From: Alopecurus myosuroides
Taxonomy: Eukaryota > Streptophyta > Magnoliopsida > Poales > Poaceae
Reading direction: 5' to 3'
Length of the DNA stretch: 64,000 nt
Assembly: GCA_028641055.1 (NCBI GenBank)
Contig: CM054063.1
Span: forward strand, 182,472,756-182,536,755
Both the position numbers and the translations under genes were made by a program. A model generated the notes under the pieces. It did not search any database. It worked only from the letters and a program-made list of their open reading frames with translations, and was not told the DNA's origin. Shown in pieces: positions 12,798 through 24,487 of the stretch (the first letter of the stretch is position 1; each line of letters starts with the position of its first letter).

Positions 12798-13438
12798 TGA
12801 ATTCCTGAAAACACTTATTCTCTGGAATGTTTATCAGATCCCCGGGATGCCGGGTGCAAATGTATCAAACTATTAAGTCTTTTGTTACTACTCGATTTTA
12901 TCTTAGTTGAAGTTCTTAGCAACTCTGGCTCAATGCCGGGTTGCGTTAATATGCAAGTCCCCGAGTTGCATTTTTTATCCGCTCTTCCTTTTTATCTTAG
13001 CTCTTACCTGCAACTTGTTGCTTTTTTGGTAGTCGAGTCACAAGAGTTCAAAGTTGGAGTTTCAAATACTTAGCCACTTAGAAAACTCATAGTAACGCTG
13101 CCCACCACTTAGCCGAAAAGAAAAAACAATAAAAAACACTCTATTCGGTTGCCACACGCTTCCTTTCCTTTGCAATTTTTCATGTGTTCATTGACCCTTT
13201 GGCTTGTTCTCTGGCTTGCCATGAAGCCGGGTTGCGGACAGCAGCAGAGTCGCAGAGTGTCCGGTGAGTTTAAACACACTACTTTGTATGCTTTTGAAAT
13301 TCTAAGTGGTTCAACTGAATAGACAAAGTAAAACAGAGTAAACATAAGGAACAATTTGGACGAGGGCAGTCCCCGAGTTTAATTTCAGATTGCCGAATAG
13401 GAGTTTAACTCGGATAAGAAGATACATACACAGTTTGC
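12798..13438. other. R2 convergent spacer
   Basis: Non-coding stretch between the stop of the antisense ORF (TAG at 12795-12797) and the pol stop on the other strand at 13439. It carries several 'CCCCGAGTT'-like words that recur across R2, but no ORF or terminal motif. Confidence 0.5.
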
Positions 13439-16400
13439 TCATGAGTGAAAACGTCGGAGTAGAGCTACATTCCAAGGGCGCTTGGATTCCTCTCCAGCCC
13501 TATCCGTCCTGTTCTTCTGGGGTGGCTGTGCATCGATTAGATAGTAGGCATCATTGTGCAAGGCCTTGCTCACAATGAAAGGCCCTTCCCACGGAGGGGA
13601 AAGCTTGTGCATCCCGGCCGTGCGCTGCATGAGCCTAAGCACCATATCTCCTTCTCGGAAAACCCTTGGGTTCACTTTCCGGCTATGATAACGCCTCAAG
13701 TTTTGCTGGTAAACAGCTGAACGTGACAGAGTTAGCGCTCTTGCTTCTTCTAGCAGGTCAACGTCATTTTCTCGAGCTTCTCTAGCCTCTGCCTCTGTGT
13801 AGAGCGTTACACGGGGCGAGTCATGCTCTAGGTCAGTGGGCAACACGGCCTCAGGTCCATAAACCAGGAAGAATGGCGTGTAGCCGGTTGACCGGTTAGG
13901 GGTAGTCCTTAGACTCCACAACACCGCTGGCAACTCGTCTAGCCAACACCCAGGTGTTTTCAGCAACGGCTCAATCAGCCTTGGCTTTATGCCGGATAGC
14001 ACCATGCCATTTGCTCTTTCAACTTGCCCATTGGAGGCGGGATGCGCAACATATGCAACATCTAGCCGAATATGCTTATCTCTACAGAACCTCGCAAACA
14101 CACCCTCAGCAAAGTCTGTGTCATTATCCGTGATAATGCTGTGTGGGTAGCCATACCTCAGGATCACATCCTTCAGAAAACTCACAGCAGTGGCTCCATC
14201 ACACTTCCGAATAGGCTTCATCTCAATCCACTTTGTGAACTTGTCAACCATGACCAAGATGTGAGTCATGTTCCCTCTAGCTGGCTTGAAAGGACCCACC
14301 ATATCCAAGCACCAAACAACAAATGGCCAAGTAATGGGACTGGTCTTCAACTCGGAAGCTGGCATATGAATCTTACTTGCGAATATTTGGCAGCCATTGC
14401 ACTTTCTCACAATATCCTCAGCTTTCTTCAAGGCAGTGAGCCAAAAGAAGCCATGCCGAAAAGCCTTGTTGACCAGAGCCCGAGAAGAGGCGTGATGCCC
14501 GCATTCTCCTTGGTGTATCTCCACCAGAATTTCCTCTCCTTCCTCTGGCTCTACACAGCGCTGCAGCACACCAGTAGGACTTCTTCTATGCAGCACATCT
14601 CTGAAGATTGTATAGCCCTTGGATCTTCTCTGAATTTGCCTCGATGTAACCTCATCACTCGGCAAGGTGCCGTCCTTTAGAAAGGATAATATGGGCAGAG
14701 CCCAACTCGGTGTCCCCCGGATGGGAAACACTGGTTCATCCACTTCCATTGGATCAGCCACCACCTTTTCTTCTTCTGAGTTGGGGACGAGTCCCTGAGT
14801 CCCCGAGCACTCAGCAAGGACCCCCTCAATGAATGCGACAGTCCCCGAGTTAGGAGGGGCAGTCCCCGAGTAAGAAGGGACAGTCCCCGGGTTGCAGGTG
14901 CCAGTCCCCGGGATGGAGACGGCAGTCCCCGGGTTCTCTTTTGCAACCTTCCAGTCAATCTCCATGAGAACAGCTTCCTCACCAGGCATAGAAGGAACGA
15001 ATATGGATTCCGAGTTGGGGGATGGCTTGATAGATGGCTTTCTCAAATTCTCCAAGGCAATCCCAGCCGGGATGTACTGCCGAGAAGACCCCAACTTGGA
15101 CAGCTCATCAGTTGCCTCATTCTCTGCTCGGTGTATGTGCTTGAACTCGCACCCTTCAAAAAACCCAGTCATGGTTTGCACCAAAAACCGATATGAAGCC
15201 ATGTTGGCATCCAGAGCATCCCAGGTGCCTGAAACTTGCCGCACCACCAGATCCGAGTCGCCATAGCATATGATGCGCTGCACGCCAACCTCCTTGGCTA
15301 CCTTCAAGCCGTGTACCACGGCCTCGTACTCTGCTACATTGTTGGATGCCTTGAAATGAATTTGCAGCACATACTTGAGTTGATCTCGCTTGGGTGACGT
15401 GAGCACCACGCCAGCACCCAGGCCTTCCTTCACTTTGGAGCCATCAAAGTGCATCTTCCAGTAGTTGGCTACCGGAGAAGGAGGCTCATATTGCACCTCA
15501 GCCCAATCCACCAAAAAATCCGCCAGGATCTGAGGCTTGATGGCTTCTCTTCTCGCATACGCAGGAGCGTACGCGGCCAGCTCAATCGCCCACTTGGCTA
15601 CTCTGCCACTTGCCTCCTTGTTGCCCATGATGTCCGAGATGGGAGCGGAACTCACCATAGTGATGGGATGCTCTTGGAAATAATACTTCAGCTTCTTGGC
15701 GCCCAGGTACACGCCGTAAGTCATCTTCTGGTAATGCGGGTAGTTCTGCTTGGAGCTGGACATCACCTCACTGAGATAATATACAGGCCGCTGCACAGTC
15801 TTGCCTTCCTCTTCTCTCTACACCACAATCACAACACTGACCACTCGGTTGGTCGCAGCAATGTACAGCAGCATTGGCTCTTTGGGTAGCGGACTAGCCA
15901 AGATGGGAGCGCTACCCAGCATGGCTTTCAACTCCTTGAATGCTATGTCAGCTTGCGGTGTCCAGACAAACTTGTCGCTCTTCTTCATCAATTGATACAG
16001 AGGCAAGGCCTTCTCGCCCATTCTGCCCAGGAAGCGGCTCAGAGAAGCCAAGCAACCATTGAAATTTTGCACATCCTTCAGTAATCTCGGCAAAGACATG
16101 CTTTCTATAGCTTTTATCTTTGAAGGATTGGCCTCAATGCCCCGACTGGATACCAAGAAGCCGAGTAGCTTGCCAGCCGGGACGCCAAAGGTGCATTTAG
16201 TCGGATTCAACTTCATCTTGTACCTGCGCAAGTTGGCAAATGTTTCCTCAATGTCACTAAGCAGAGTATGTTTTTTATTCGTTTTGATGACAATGTCATC
16301 TACGTACACCTGCACATTTTTGCCAATTTGATCATGCAAGCATTTCTGCATGCATCTCTGATAGGTAGCCCCAGCATTCTGCAACCCAAAGCACATGACA

Positions 16401-17313
16401 CGATAGCAATAAGCCCCGTACGGGGTAATAAAGGCAGTCTTTATTTGATCAGCAGGGTTGAGAGCTATCTGATGAAAACCAGAGTAGGCATCTATGAAAG
16501 ACAAAAGCTCACAACCAGCATGGAATCGATCACCTGATCTATGCGGGGTAGCGGAAAGGGATCCTTGGGGCAGGCCTTGTTCATGTCGGTGTAGTCCACG
16601 CACATGCGCCATGCGGTATCCGCCTTGGGGTCCTCCTTCTTCTTCTCAACCATAACCGGGTTGGCTAGCCAGTCCGGATGCAAAACCTCCATGATAAAGT
16701 TGCTTATCAGCAACTTGGTGATCTGATCACCGATAGCTTTCCTTCTCTCATCACCGAAGCGGCGCATCGCCTGCTTCACTGGCTTGGCATCATGCCGCAC
16801 ATGTAGCGAGTGCTCAACCAACTCCCTCGGGACACCCGGCAAATCCTCATTGGACCAGGCGAAGACGTCCCGATTCTCACGGAGGAAGTGGATGAGCTCG
16901 CTTTCCTATTTCCCTCCCAACCCGGCGCCAATGATGGCAACACGGTCTGGGAACTCAGGATCAACCTGGACCTTCTTTGTCTCCTGGGACGCCTGGAACG
17001 CAGTCCCGTACTGGGAACTCGGCATGCCAGGCGCACCACCTTGTGCTGCTTGCGCCATAGAAACCACCTCATACATCTTGTTCTTCTCGGCAGCAATGAC
17101 CATGGATTCCGCCAGCTGGGAACCAGCAGAGGCACACTCCATAGACCTTTTGTAATCACCCGAGATGGTGATCACTCCATTGGGACCAGGGATCTTCATC
17201 TTCAATTATGCAGCATGGGTTGAAGCCATGAACTTGCTCAGAGCAGGCCTACCGAGTAGGGCATGGTATGGGCTCTAATGGTCAACCACCTCGAACGCCA
17301 AGCTCTAAGTGTG
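13439..17313 (-). pseudogene. pol: R2 pol: reverse transcriptase, RNase H, integrase
   Basis: Reading down the minus strand: an N-terminal RT region near 17200-16900 (KMKIPGPNGVI), RT core blocks with MCVDYTDMNKACPKDPFPLP near 16600, a YVDDIV box near 16310, an RNase H block with MHFDGSKV near 15440 and a zinc-finger region HQGECGHH...C-x2-C near 14500. The integrase core follows with ITDNDTDF near 14130 and NGQVERANGM near 14010, ending WNVALLRRFHS near 13440. The frame is broken by several stops between 17314 and 17205, TAG near 16906, a frameshift near 16612-16492 and TAG near 15818. The single block 13439-15796 is open for 785 codons. Confidence 0.88.
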
Positions 17314-17791
17314 TCAGTTCTCCCTGGTGCCGAATAGGACGTCTATCCAGACGCGGCCGATTGGAGAGCAAGACACTCCCGGCACAATGCCATGGAAAGT
17401 GGTCCTGCTGGGTAGCAGCATGTTCTCAGCCATCCCGATCTTATCGAGTGTTTCTCTGTACACAATGTTGATGCTGCTGCCGTTGTCGATTAGGACCTTG
17501 CTGAACCTCACGTTCTTCTGAGTACCCAAGAAGGTGGGATCCACCACCAAAGCATAGCTACCCGGGTTGGGCATCACCCTAGGATGATCAGCTCTGGACC
17601 ATGTGATCTCTTGGTTGCACCAGTACAGGTAGTGGGGCATAACAGGAATCACAACATTGACCTCCATCGCACGCCTATGCAGAGACTGCTTGTCGGCGGG
17701 CTCAGAGGTGAAGATCATGTAGCTCTCGTGGTGTTCTTGGTACTGGTTGCGGTCTCCACCGCCATTGTTGCCGATGTTGTTGTTACCTTGG

Positions 17792-17833
<42 letters not shown>

Positions 17834-20207
17834 TTGTTGTTCCTGTTGTTGTAGAGGGTGTAGAAGTTGCGGTTGCGGTCGTTGTTGTTGTAGTTGTGGT
17901 AGCCGTCGTTGTTGAAGTAGCGGTTCACATTCTCTCTTCTCGGGAAGGCTGCAGGCCTGGGAGCAGGTGCCCGAGCAGGCTGCACATTGGCATTCGCAGC
18001 TGGCAGAGGAGGAGGAGGGGGCAGGCCCTCATTCTTGATCTGTTCCCACCAGCTGCACTGCCGAGTAGTGTGGTTGGCTGGCCTGGCCAGATGCCGAGTG
18101 TGGAAGCTGCATGGCCCATCCCTCATGCTCCCAAAGACAAAGTTCGGAGCTGGATCCGGGTTGCCGCTACCCTGCTGGGGAGCATTGTACGGCTTCTTGA
18201 TGCCTTGGCCCTGATTCTGGTTTTGCCCGTACTGGGCTCCAGCAGTTTTTTGCCTTTGGCTACTCCCAGCAGCCGTAGTCACGGCATTCACCTCCTCGGG
18301 ATCATACCGAGTATCAATCCGGTCACCTCTGCGCTTGTTGCGGAAATCATTGCGCTTGTTGCTGTTGTAGTTCCTTCTCGGCTCAGGGGAGTCCATCAGA
18401 GGCTGAGTTGGGTCGCCGAGTGCATACATGTCCACGATCTTGATGGTCTCAGCAAGAGTACTCGGCATCTCGCGCTGCAGCTTCTGCCACAACATGCTGC
18501 CATGCCTGCTGCCATGCGCAAACCAAGTAATGGCCTGGGCCTCATTCACACCTTCACAGGTGTTCCTCAAGGTGCTCCACCGAGTAAGATACTCGCGGTC
18601 GGTCTCATCTTCCCGCTGCTTGCAAGCGGACAACTGTTGCGGCCTATTCGGCCTCTTGTATGTGCTGGTGAAGTTGCTGATGAAGGCCTCCGAGAAGTCC
18701 AGCCAGCAATTGATACTGTCCTTGGGCAGGTTGTTGAGCCAAGTCCGAGCTGGACCCTCTAGCATCTGCAGAACATACCGCACAGCCCATGTCCGGTTGC
18801 CGCCTGCAATGTGCACGGCTGTGACATAGTCACTCAACCAATCCTCTGGCTTGGTGCTGCCATTGTAGCACTTGGTCCCCCTGGCCAGCTGGAAGTGGTT
18901 CACTGATGGCTCGTTAATGATACGAGGGCCAAAGCACTCTGGGCCAGGCGGCCCCTTGTTCTCGAGTTGCGCGGATAGATTAATCCGGTCCAGCTTGAAC
19001 CTTGCATCACTGGGCTCCAACATGCGGTCACCAAGACGGTCAGCAACATTCCTTGGGTCAGCATAGTCGGCTAGCCCCATCGCCGAGTAGCCGTCATCAT
19101 ACCTGTTCTCCTGCACAACAGCGGGTTGCACCACAGGGTTGGCTGCTGGCGCAGCCGCACGCGGCTGTGCTGCAGCAAGCTGCTGCGTCCTCTGCCGAAT
19201 AGGCTGAGCAGCAGGACGCCGAGAAGGGCCCTCGTTGCCTCCATCTTGCCTCTTACTGTGAGCTTTATGGGCTTGATAGCCTGCTCCTGCAGAGTTGTGT
19301 TTCAGACCGGATTCTCGCGGCACAGCGTGCTGTTTTGCGGCGAGAACCGGGTCGTACACCTGCATCTGTCTACTCTTCCCAGAGTGCACACTCTGGTCCC
19401 CCTCGCGGTTGGGAAGCGGCGATGACGCCTTGTCATGAGATCCCGCTACACGCGAGTGCACAATCTGAGAAGCACCAGCACCCGGATTGGCTTTCCGGAA
19501 CTCCTCATTCTGCCTAGCAGCTTCTAGCACTAACTCATTGAGCCTCTCCTGCTGCCTAGCGCGCGCGTCGCCGGCAAGGTTTGGCAATTCAGCAGCTACA
19601 GCCTGGTAGTGGTGTTTGCAGTCGCAGACTGGCTAGGAGCCTCACCAACTACTGCCATCTCGGCGCCTAAGTTGCGACGAGTAGCGGCTAGCTTGCTAGA
19701 CTTCCTAACAAATGGAATAAAGCCATGGGCCTTGTTGTACTCGTTCTGGTCTAGGCTAAGCTCGAGCCTAACCTTCTCCAGCTCCAGGTGCTCAGCGAGC
19801 AGCTCCTGACGCTGCCGGTCGAGCTGCGCCCTCATGGTCATGAGCTCAAGCTCGGTGGGAGGCGGCATACCCATCCGCACGGCGGATGCCGATATCGTCG
19901 GTGTAGTGGAAAGAGGGATGTTGGAGTCCTTCTCGTAGGGCTTGTGGACCCTCTGGGCACCACTTGGACCAGCAGGATCCTCGATGACCCCCGCGGCAGC
20001 TGCCGCGCCCTTCCCGGCATCGGTAGCCGTGCCGGTCACCATCACCTCCACGCTGTCCGAAGAGCAGCCAGTCGGCCTTCCGCGGGCAGCGAGCACAGCA
20101 GGAGGATCCTCCGCGACCAGCACCTCCTCTGGGAACCCGCGGATGACGGTGGTGGTGACGTAGACGAGGTGCAAGCCGAAGGAGAGCACCGAGCCGCCTG
20201 CCGGCAT
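17314..20207 (-). pseudogene. gag: R2 gag and protease
   Basis: A plausible start is the ATG at 20207, about 140 bp inside the PBS. The N-terminal block (20207-19596) ends by frameshift near 19600-19650 into a long frame (19587-17314). Features in order: a charged coiled coil (QLDRQRQELLAEHLELEKV), a gag core with YNGSTKPEDWLSDY and GPARTWLNNLP near 18700, a C-x2-H-x9-H-x4-C zinc-like motif near 18100, a poly-Asn tract, and an aspartic protease block with LIDNGSS near 17500. This order is normal for the Tat lineage. The frameshift and the stops after the protease make it non-coding today. Confidence 0.8.
17788..17839 (-). repeat. TTG/CAA microsatellite coding poly-Asn in R2 gag
   Basis: A (TTG)n run, read on the minus strand as AAC codons, gives a run of about 14 Asn residues between the gag zinc motif and the protease. 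Confidence 0.9.
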
Positions 20208-20347
20208 GGGCCTCCCGCCGAAATCTCCAGCGTTGTCGGTGAAGAATTCGAAGGAGCCGAATCTATGGACAAGGCCACAGACCACGCGCTCCCCAGTAGC
20301 AGAAATGAGTCCCGTCCGAACATGGACTCCAGCCAGCGCCGCTGTCT

Positions 20348-20365
20348 GCCCCACGGTGGGCGCCA
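20348..20365 (-). promoter_or_regulatory. R2 primer-binding site, tRNA-Lys
   Basis: The minus strand reads TGGCGCCCACCGTGGGGC two bases inside the LTR. This complements the 3' end of plant tRNA-Lys(CUU) including CCA, as I recall that tRNA. Minus-strand DNA synthesis would start here. Confidence 0.85.
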
Positions 20366-20367
20366 AC

Positions 20368-21244
20368 TGTCGTGGTGGTATCACCGCAGATGCCATGGGA
20401 TGGCTAATGTTGGGGCCGATGGATGCTGGATGTGCTCGGGGAGGGATCACACGGCGAGTACCCGCGTGTGGTAAGTCACAAACACTGCAAACAACAAGAT
20501 CTTACCCAGGTTTAGGGCCCTCGTATGGAGGTAACACCCCTACTCCTGCCTCTCTCTTTATATGGGTGTTTACCGAGTAGCCACAGTACAGAACAGGCCT
20601 TCAGCCGAGTAGCCACTCTTCTCTCAAGTTCTATCTGTGTGAAGTGAAGCAACGTCTAGGTTCCGAACCTCTCACAGGAGGAGGTAGGGCACCTTATATA
20701 CTGGTGCCCAGCCGAATAGAATAGGACTAAAAGGTACCGCTTGATGGGACAGGAGCACTGCAGAACAGAGCACGCCTCCGGGTTCCCGCTGACGCGTGCA
20801 CCGTAAGTCGTCGTGCCGTTCGGAGATGGGACCTGTCCACCCTTGTCAGTGAGATAGGGTAGGCCCCTAGCCCTGTCCTGTCCCCTCTGTCAGTGACAGG
20901 ACTAGACAGGCGCCTACCACACTGTAGCCACGCCGTAGCGTGGATAATAACGCGCTTCGTAAGTTGAACCGCACGCCATACGGACGCAGGATACGCGGGA
21001 TCCTTTGTCAGAACGGCTCCATTGACTTCTGGCCCGAGTAGGAAACCACTCCCTCTACTCGGACCAACTCCTCTACTCGGAGGGATGTAACTTCCTTGAT
21101 TCTTCCATCTGGCCACTGGTGGGTACGACCGAATAGCAGCCTACCGGGTAGCAAGTACCGGGTAGCCAGCTACTCAGTCAAACAGCCCCTTTGACCTTGC
21201 CTTTAGCACTTGCCTTACCCCTACTCGGGGGTAACCTCCCGACA
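20368..21244 (-). repeat. Right (5') LTR of R2
   Basis: The LTR of 877 bp matches the left copy, begins TGTCGGGAGG on the minus strand and ends CACGACA next to the PBS. It is followed on the right by CTAAA and uninterrupted R1 antisense-ORF sequence. Confidence 0.92.
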
Positions 21245-21777
21245 CTAAACCTACGGAGATTAAAGGAGATGGTCCCACGGGTTGGAAGAACACCATTGGA
21301 GGTGTTGCGCTTCACATTGAAGCAGTACTGAAAGAAATCTAAGCGGGTTCTATCCCTATATACCCTTCAAAGAGAGCCTTGAACCCGGCTATGTATAGAA
21401 TAGAGTTGGGTGGCAGGTTGTGAGATTAAACTCCGTAAATGGTTAAGGACTTGAAGGAAGGACGCTGAAGGCGAAAAACCCATACCTCGATTGATATGGG
21501 AGGCCAAAACGACCCTTTCTCCGTCTTTTGGAGAAGGCTCAGAGTCGTCTTCGTCCATCCGCCATTTGTCTTTGGCGATGAACCCATCCTTCTCCATTGT
21601 GTTGAGGAGATCCACTGCCACGTTGCAGTGAATCCAGTTCCCGGAATCGCCCTCCTCTTTATCTTCGCCTCCGGTGGCGACGACGGTCGACGCGTTGTCT
21701 CTGTCGCGAGCGGAAGATTCCCTTTCCTCAGTTTCGGGGAAGGGAGGATGAGGAGGGGTAGCGGACGGCGGCGGCAT
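21245..21777 (-). pseudogene. R1 antisense additional ORF, first coding block
   Basis: The ATG at 21775-21777 opens a frame starting MPPPSATPP, low-complexity and acidic at first. It is followed by a block with FSPSASFLQVLNHL and an EGYIGIEP-like stretch typical of the PF04195-type N-terminal domain (family call from memory). The frame is broken by small indels near 21425 and 21340. The coding path continues, after removal of R2, at 7750 and downward. A TATA box lies about 350 bp upstream at 22125. R2 inserted in this block. Confidence 0.65.
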
Positions 21778-22124
21778 GGTTCCGGCGGTAGGGTTGAGAT
21801 CCCCGCCCGCCGGTGCGCTCTCAGAAACCTCCGGCGCAGCTATGGAAGAGCTTGGAGGCTACGGGAGTAGAGAGGGAGATGTCCTTCGTAGAGGTGTCGA
21901 TGTCAGCGGCGATCTCGGTCACGCGAGCAGGGATTCCGGTAGCCATTTCTTGGCGGCGCAACCGTGCGATTGAGCAATAGCCACCAATGATAAGACTCCG
22001 GTCAGGTCCTGGACTTTGGTTCGTTCTTTGTTTTCCTTTCGCTCGAAGCTGGGAAGTGGTTCTGCACTCTGGGAGGCTCGAGATGGAAGATGGTGTGGAA
22101 GGAGAACCGGAAGCCCCGATGCGG

Positions 22125-22134
22125 CTATTTATAG
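22125..22134 (-). promoter_or_regulatory. TATA box of the R1 antisense ORF
   Basis: The minus strand reads CTATAAATAG, a near-consensus plant TATA box, inside an otherwise GC-rich stretch and about 350 bp before the ATG at 21777. It would give the antisense ORF its own promoter, separate from the LTR. Position and consensus are seen; promoter activity is inferred. Confidence 0.5.
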
Positions 22135-22512
22135 CCACCTTTGCGTCAAGATTCGTCCCAACGGCTCTTGTAGCCGTTGGATGATTGACGCGTGTTTCGC
22201 CGAAAACCCGGGAAACGAGGGGACGAGGTGATAATGGCTATCTCCGCGTTTCTCGCACGAGAATCTGTCAGAGATATGGTTTCAGTCTTTTGACTGAACC
22301 GAGACGTACGTGACGTAACCAAGACTTCACCGCTTGCATCACAGTTTCCTTCTCCACTATGATTCGTGGAAGAAATGCCGGATTTCGACAAATCCGAGTT
22401 TGGCATTAAAGATTTTTTGTTGAAAGAAGAATCAAGACAAAAAGCTAACATTTGTGAAAAGAATACAAATCCATGAGGGAAGGCAAATTGAAGTCTTAAT
22501 CCTTCTTGGGGG

Positions 22513-23095
22513 CTACTATCAGATATATGCCAATTAGGGGTATATCCGGCATTGGCCGAAGGCCGGATTACCAGGGTGGTCCACAGACAATGGAACATAG
22601 TCCATTGGGCGGCCCAGTAAGCTAACGCGCAGGAAACCGGATTCTAGAAGAACCCGGAACATGGCCGAGGAGTGGTACGACTTGGAGAAGAAGCCGGATT
22701 CCTTAATTTCCAAGTTAGATGCTTTCCGTAGTCTTCTAGGTTTCCCATGTAAGCCCTAGTTTGGCTATCTATATAAGGCCGGACGGGAGCAAGGAAAAAG
22801 ATAAGATCTCAAGTTAGCTAGAAGCCAACTCGACGGGAAGTTCATCCTCGCCGAGTTAGCAAAACCATACTCACAATTGTACTCTGTATACTTCACTCTT
22901 CAGCCCTGATTTTAGTGAGATTGCGGGAGTAGGAACACCGCCTAGTTGCGACGTACCGAACCTGGGTAAACCCCGTGTTCTCATTTCCAGTTCTTCCACG
23001 TCCCCCCGCGGTTCTACCAGTAGGCTTATGGCACCACCGTCTATGATCCTTACTACGAAGTCTCGATAATAAGTCTTGGGTAAGTTCAGTATCAT
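22513..23095 (+). repeat. Probable 3' LTR of R1
   Basis: A polypurine-like CTTGGGGGCTAC at 22504-22515 is followed by a sequence of LTR character with a TATA box CTATATAAGG at 22769-22778. The left edge fits the expected place for a 3' LTR, just upstream of the antisense ORF promoter. The start reads TATCAG rather than TG, and the right edge is not fixed because the partner LTR is outside the window. Confidence 0.5.
22769..22778 (+). promoter_or_regulatory. TATA box in R1 LTR
   Basis: CTATATAAGG, about 260 bp into the putative LTR, is a good candidate for the R1 LTR promoter. Confidence 0.45.
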
Positions 23096-23252
23096 GAGTA
23101 ATGGGATAATTGTATAATGACCAACGGGTTCAGCAGTTTATTCGTATAGTATGTGGGAGTCAATATGAGCGTACATGGCCCCGCTATTGACTATTCGAAA
23201 GGAAAGAGTTTCCAGTTTCATGTCCACACACTATCGAACCTGTAGGGGAAAC
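23096..23252. other. Unassigned flank between R1 and E1
   Basis: About 155 bp with no ORF or repeat terminus. Its last five bases, GAAAC (23248-23252), should be the TSD of E1; the partner copy would lie right of the window. Confidence 0.4.
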
Positions 23253-24487
23253 TGATGCTACATGTTGGGAACCCCAAGAGGAGGGTGTGATGAGTGTAGC
23301 GGTAGCAATTTCCCTCAGTTAAGAACCAAGTTTATCAATCCAGTAGGAGGAATATGATCTTTGGAAGGTTGATGCCACTGACGGTGGTGCTGGCGCTTCA
23401 CCGGTGTCAGCAACAACGTGGACCTGCACACAACACAACCAAAATACTTTGTCCCAACGGTACAGTGAGGTTGTCAATCTCGCCGGTCTTGCTGAAAACA
23501 AAGATTAGATGTATAGTGTGGAAAATAGTTTATGCTTGCAGTAAGTAAAGAAAGCAGGAAATTGTAGTGGTTTGTTTAACAGTGTAAGAAAATGGACCGG
23601 AGTTCATAGGTTCACTAGTGGTGTCTCTCCATAAAAGATAGCATGCTGGGTGAACAAATTACAACTGGGCAATTGACAAATGAAAGTTGCACCGTAGTGC
23701 ACATTCATGACATGATGACTACTATCATATTTAGTGCGGGCATTACAACAATATACATAGACCGTAATCCAACTGCATCTATGACTAATAATCCAACCTC
23801 AGGTTATCATCCGAACCCCCGTAAGTATTAAGTTGCAAGCAACCGATAATTGCATTAAACAAAGTGTGTAATGTAAGCAATGATTGTACATGCGGGTACT
23901 CACATCGCTGTTTTCTCCCTAGTGGCAATAGCACATCCTCCCCCGTCACATTTCTGTCACTCGAGCACAGGCGAAAAGGAGGCATGAACCCACTATCGAG
24001 CATAAATACTCCCTCTTGGAGTCACTAGCAACTACTTGGCCAGAGCACCACTAGCAACGGAAAGCATGCAAGATCACAAATAGCATATGCAATAAAGACA
24101 ATAATCAACTTGGCATAAGTTCAATATTCATCGGGTCCCAGCAAACAACACACATATAATTACATAAGATCAATCTCGGTCATGTTAGGCAGCTCATGAG
24201 ATCTAAACATGGAGGCATATGAGGAGAAGACAACCATCTAGCTACTGCTATGGACCCGTAGTCCAAGGATGAACTACTCATGCATCACTACAAAGGCAGG
24301 CATGGTGATGTAGAGGCCTTCTGTGATCATTTCCTCTCCGGCAGGGTGCCGGAGACAGCTTCAGAACCCCCTGATCTAGGGTTGACAATGACGGCGGCTG
24401 CGGAACTTTCGGGGATATTTGATCAGGTGCCTAGGATTTTCCATCCGGGGGGAATAAATAGGCGAAAGGGCAGAGGCGGTGGAGCCC
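23253..24487 (-). repeat. E1 3' LTR, distal part
   Basis: Read on the minus strand this covers LTR positions from about 341 to the end (...GTAGCATCA). It matches 2175-3380 of the plus-strand copy in element A and 54318-55119 of the E1 5' LTR, where the same blocks recur. Confidence 0.8.

Larger units (their letters stand above)
7751..21244 (-). mobile_element. R2: Tat/Retand-like Gypsy retrotransposon, rearranged left end
   Basis: The element is bounded by LTRs of 878 bp (7751-8628) and 877 bp (20368-21244), with TG...CA ends and CTAAA duplications. The PBS is for tRNA-Lys, gag-pol is on the minus strand, and an antisense spliced ORF on the plus strand converges on pol. It sits within the first coding block of the R1 antisense ORF. 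By eye the LTRs differ at roughly 30 sites (about 3.4%). Many stops and frameshifts make it non-functional. The left end is not a simple element end: see the duplicated flank at 8629-8954. Confidence 0.9.

Noticed and set aside
17584..18762. 392-codon plus-strand ORF with Val-rich runs
   Set aside because: It is the antisense shadow of R2 gag; the Val run is the complement of the AAC repeat.
23096..23252. Possible host gene or unique DNA
   Set aside because: Too short, no ORF, no splice or promoter signals; left unassigned.
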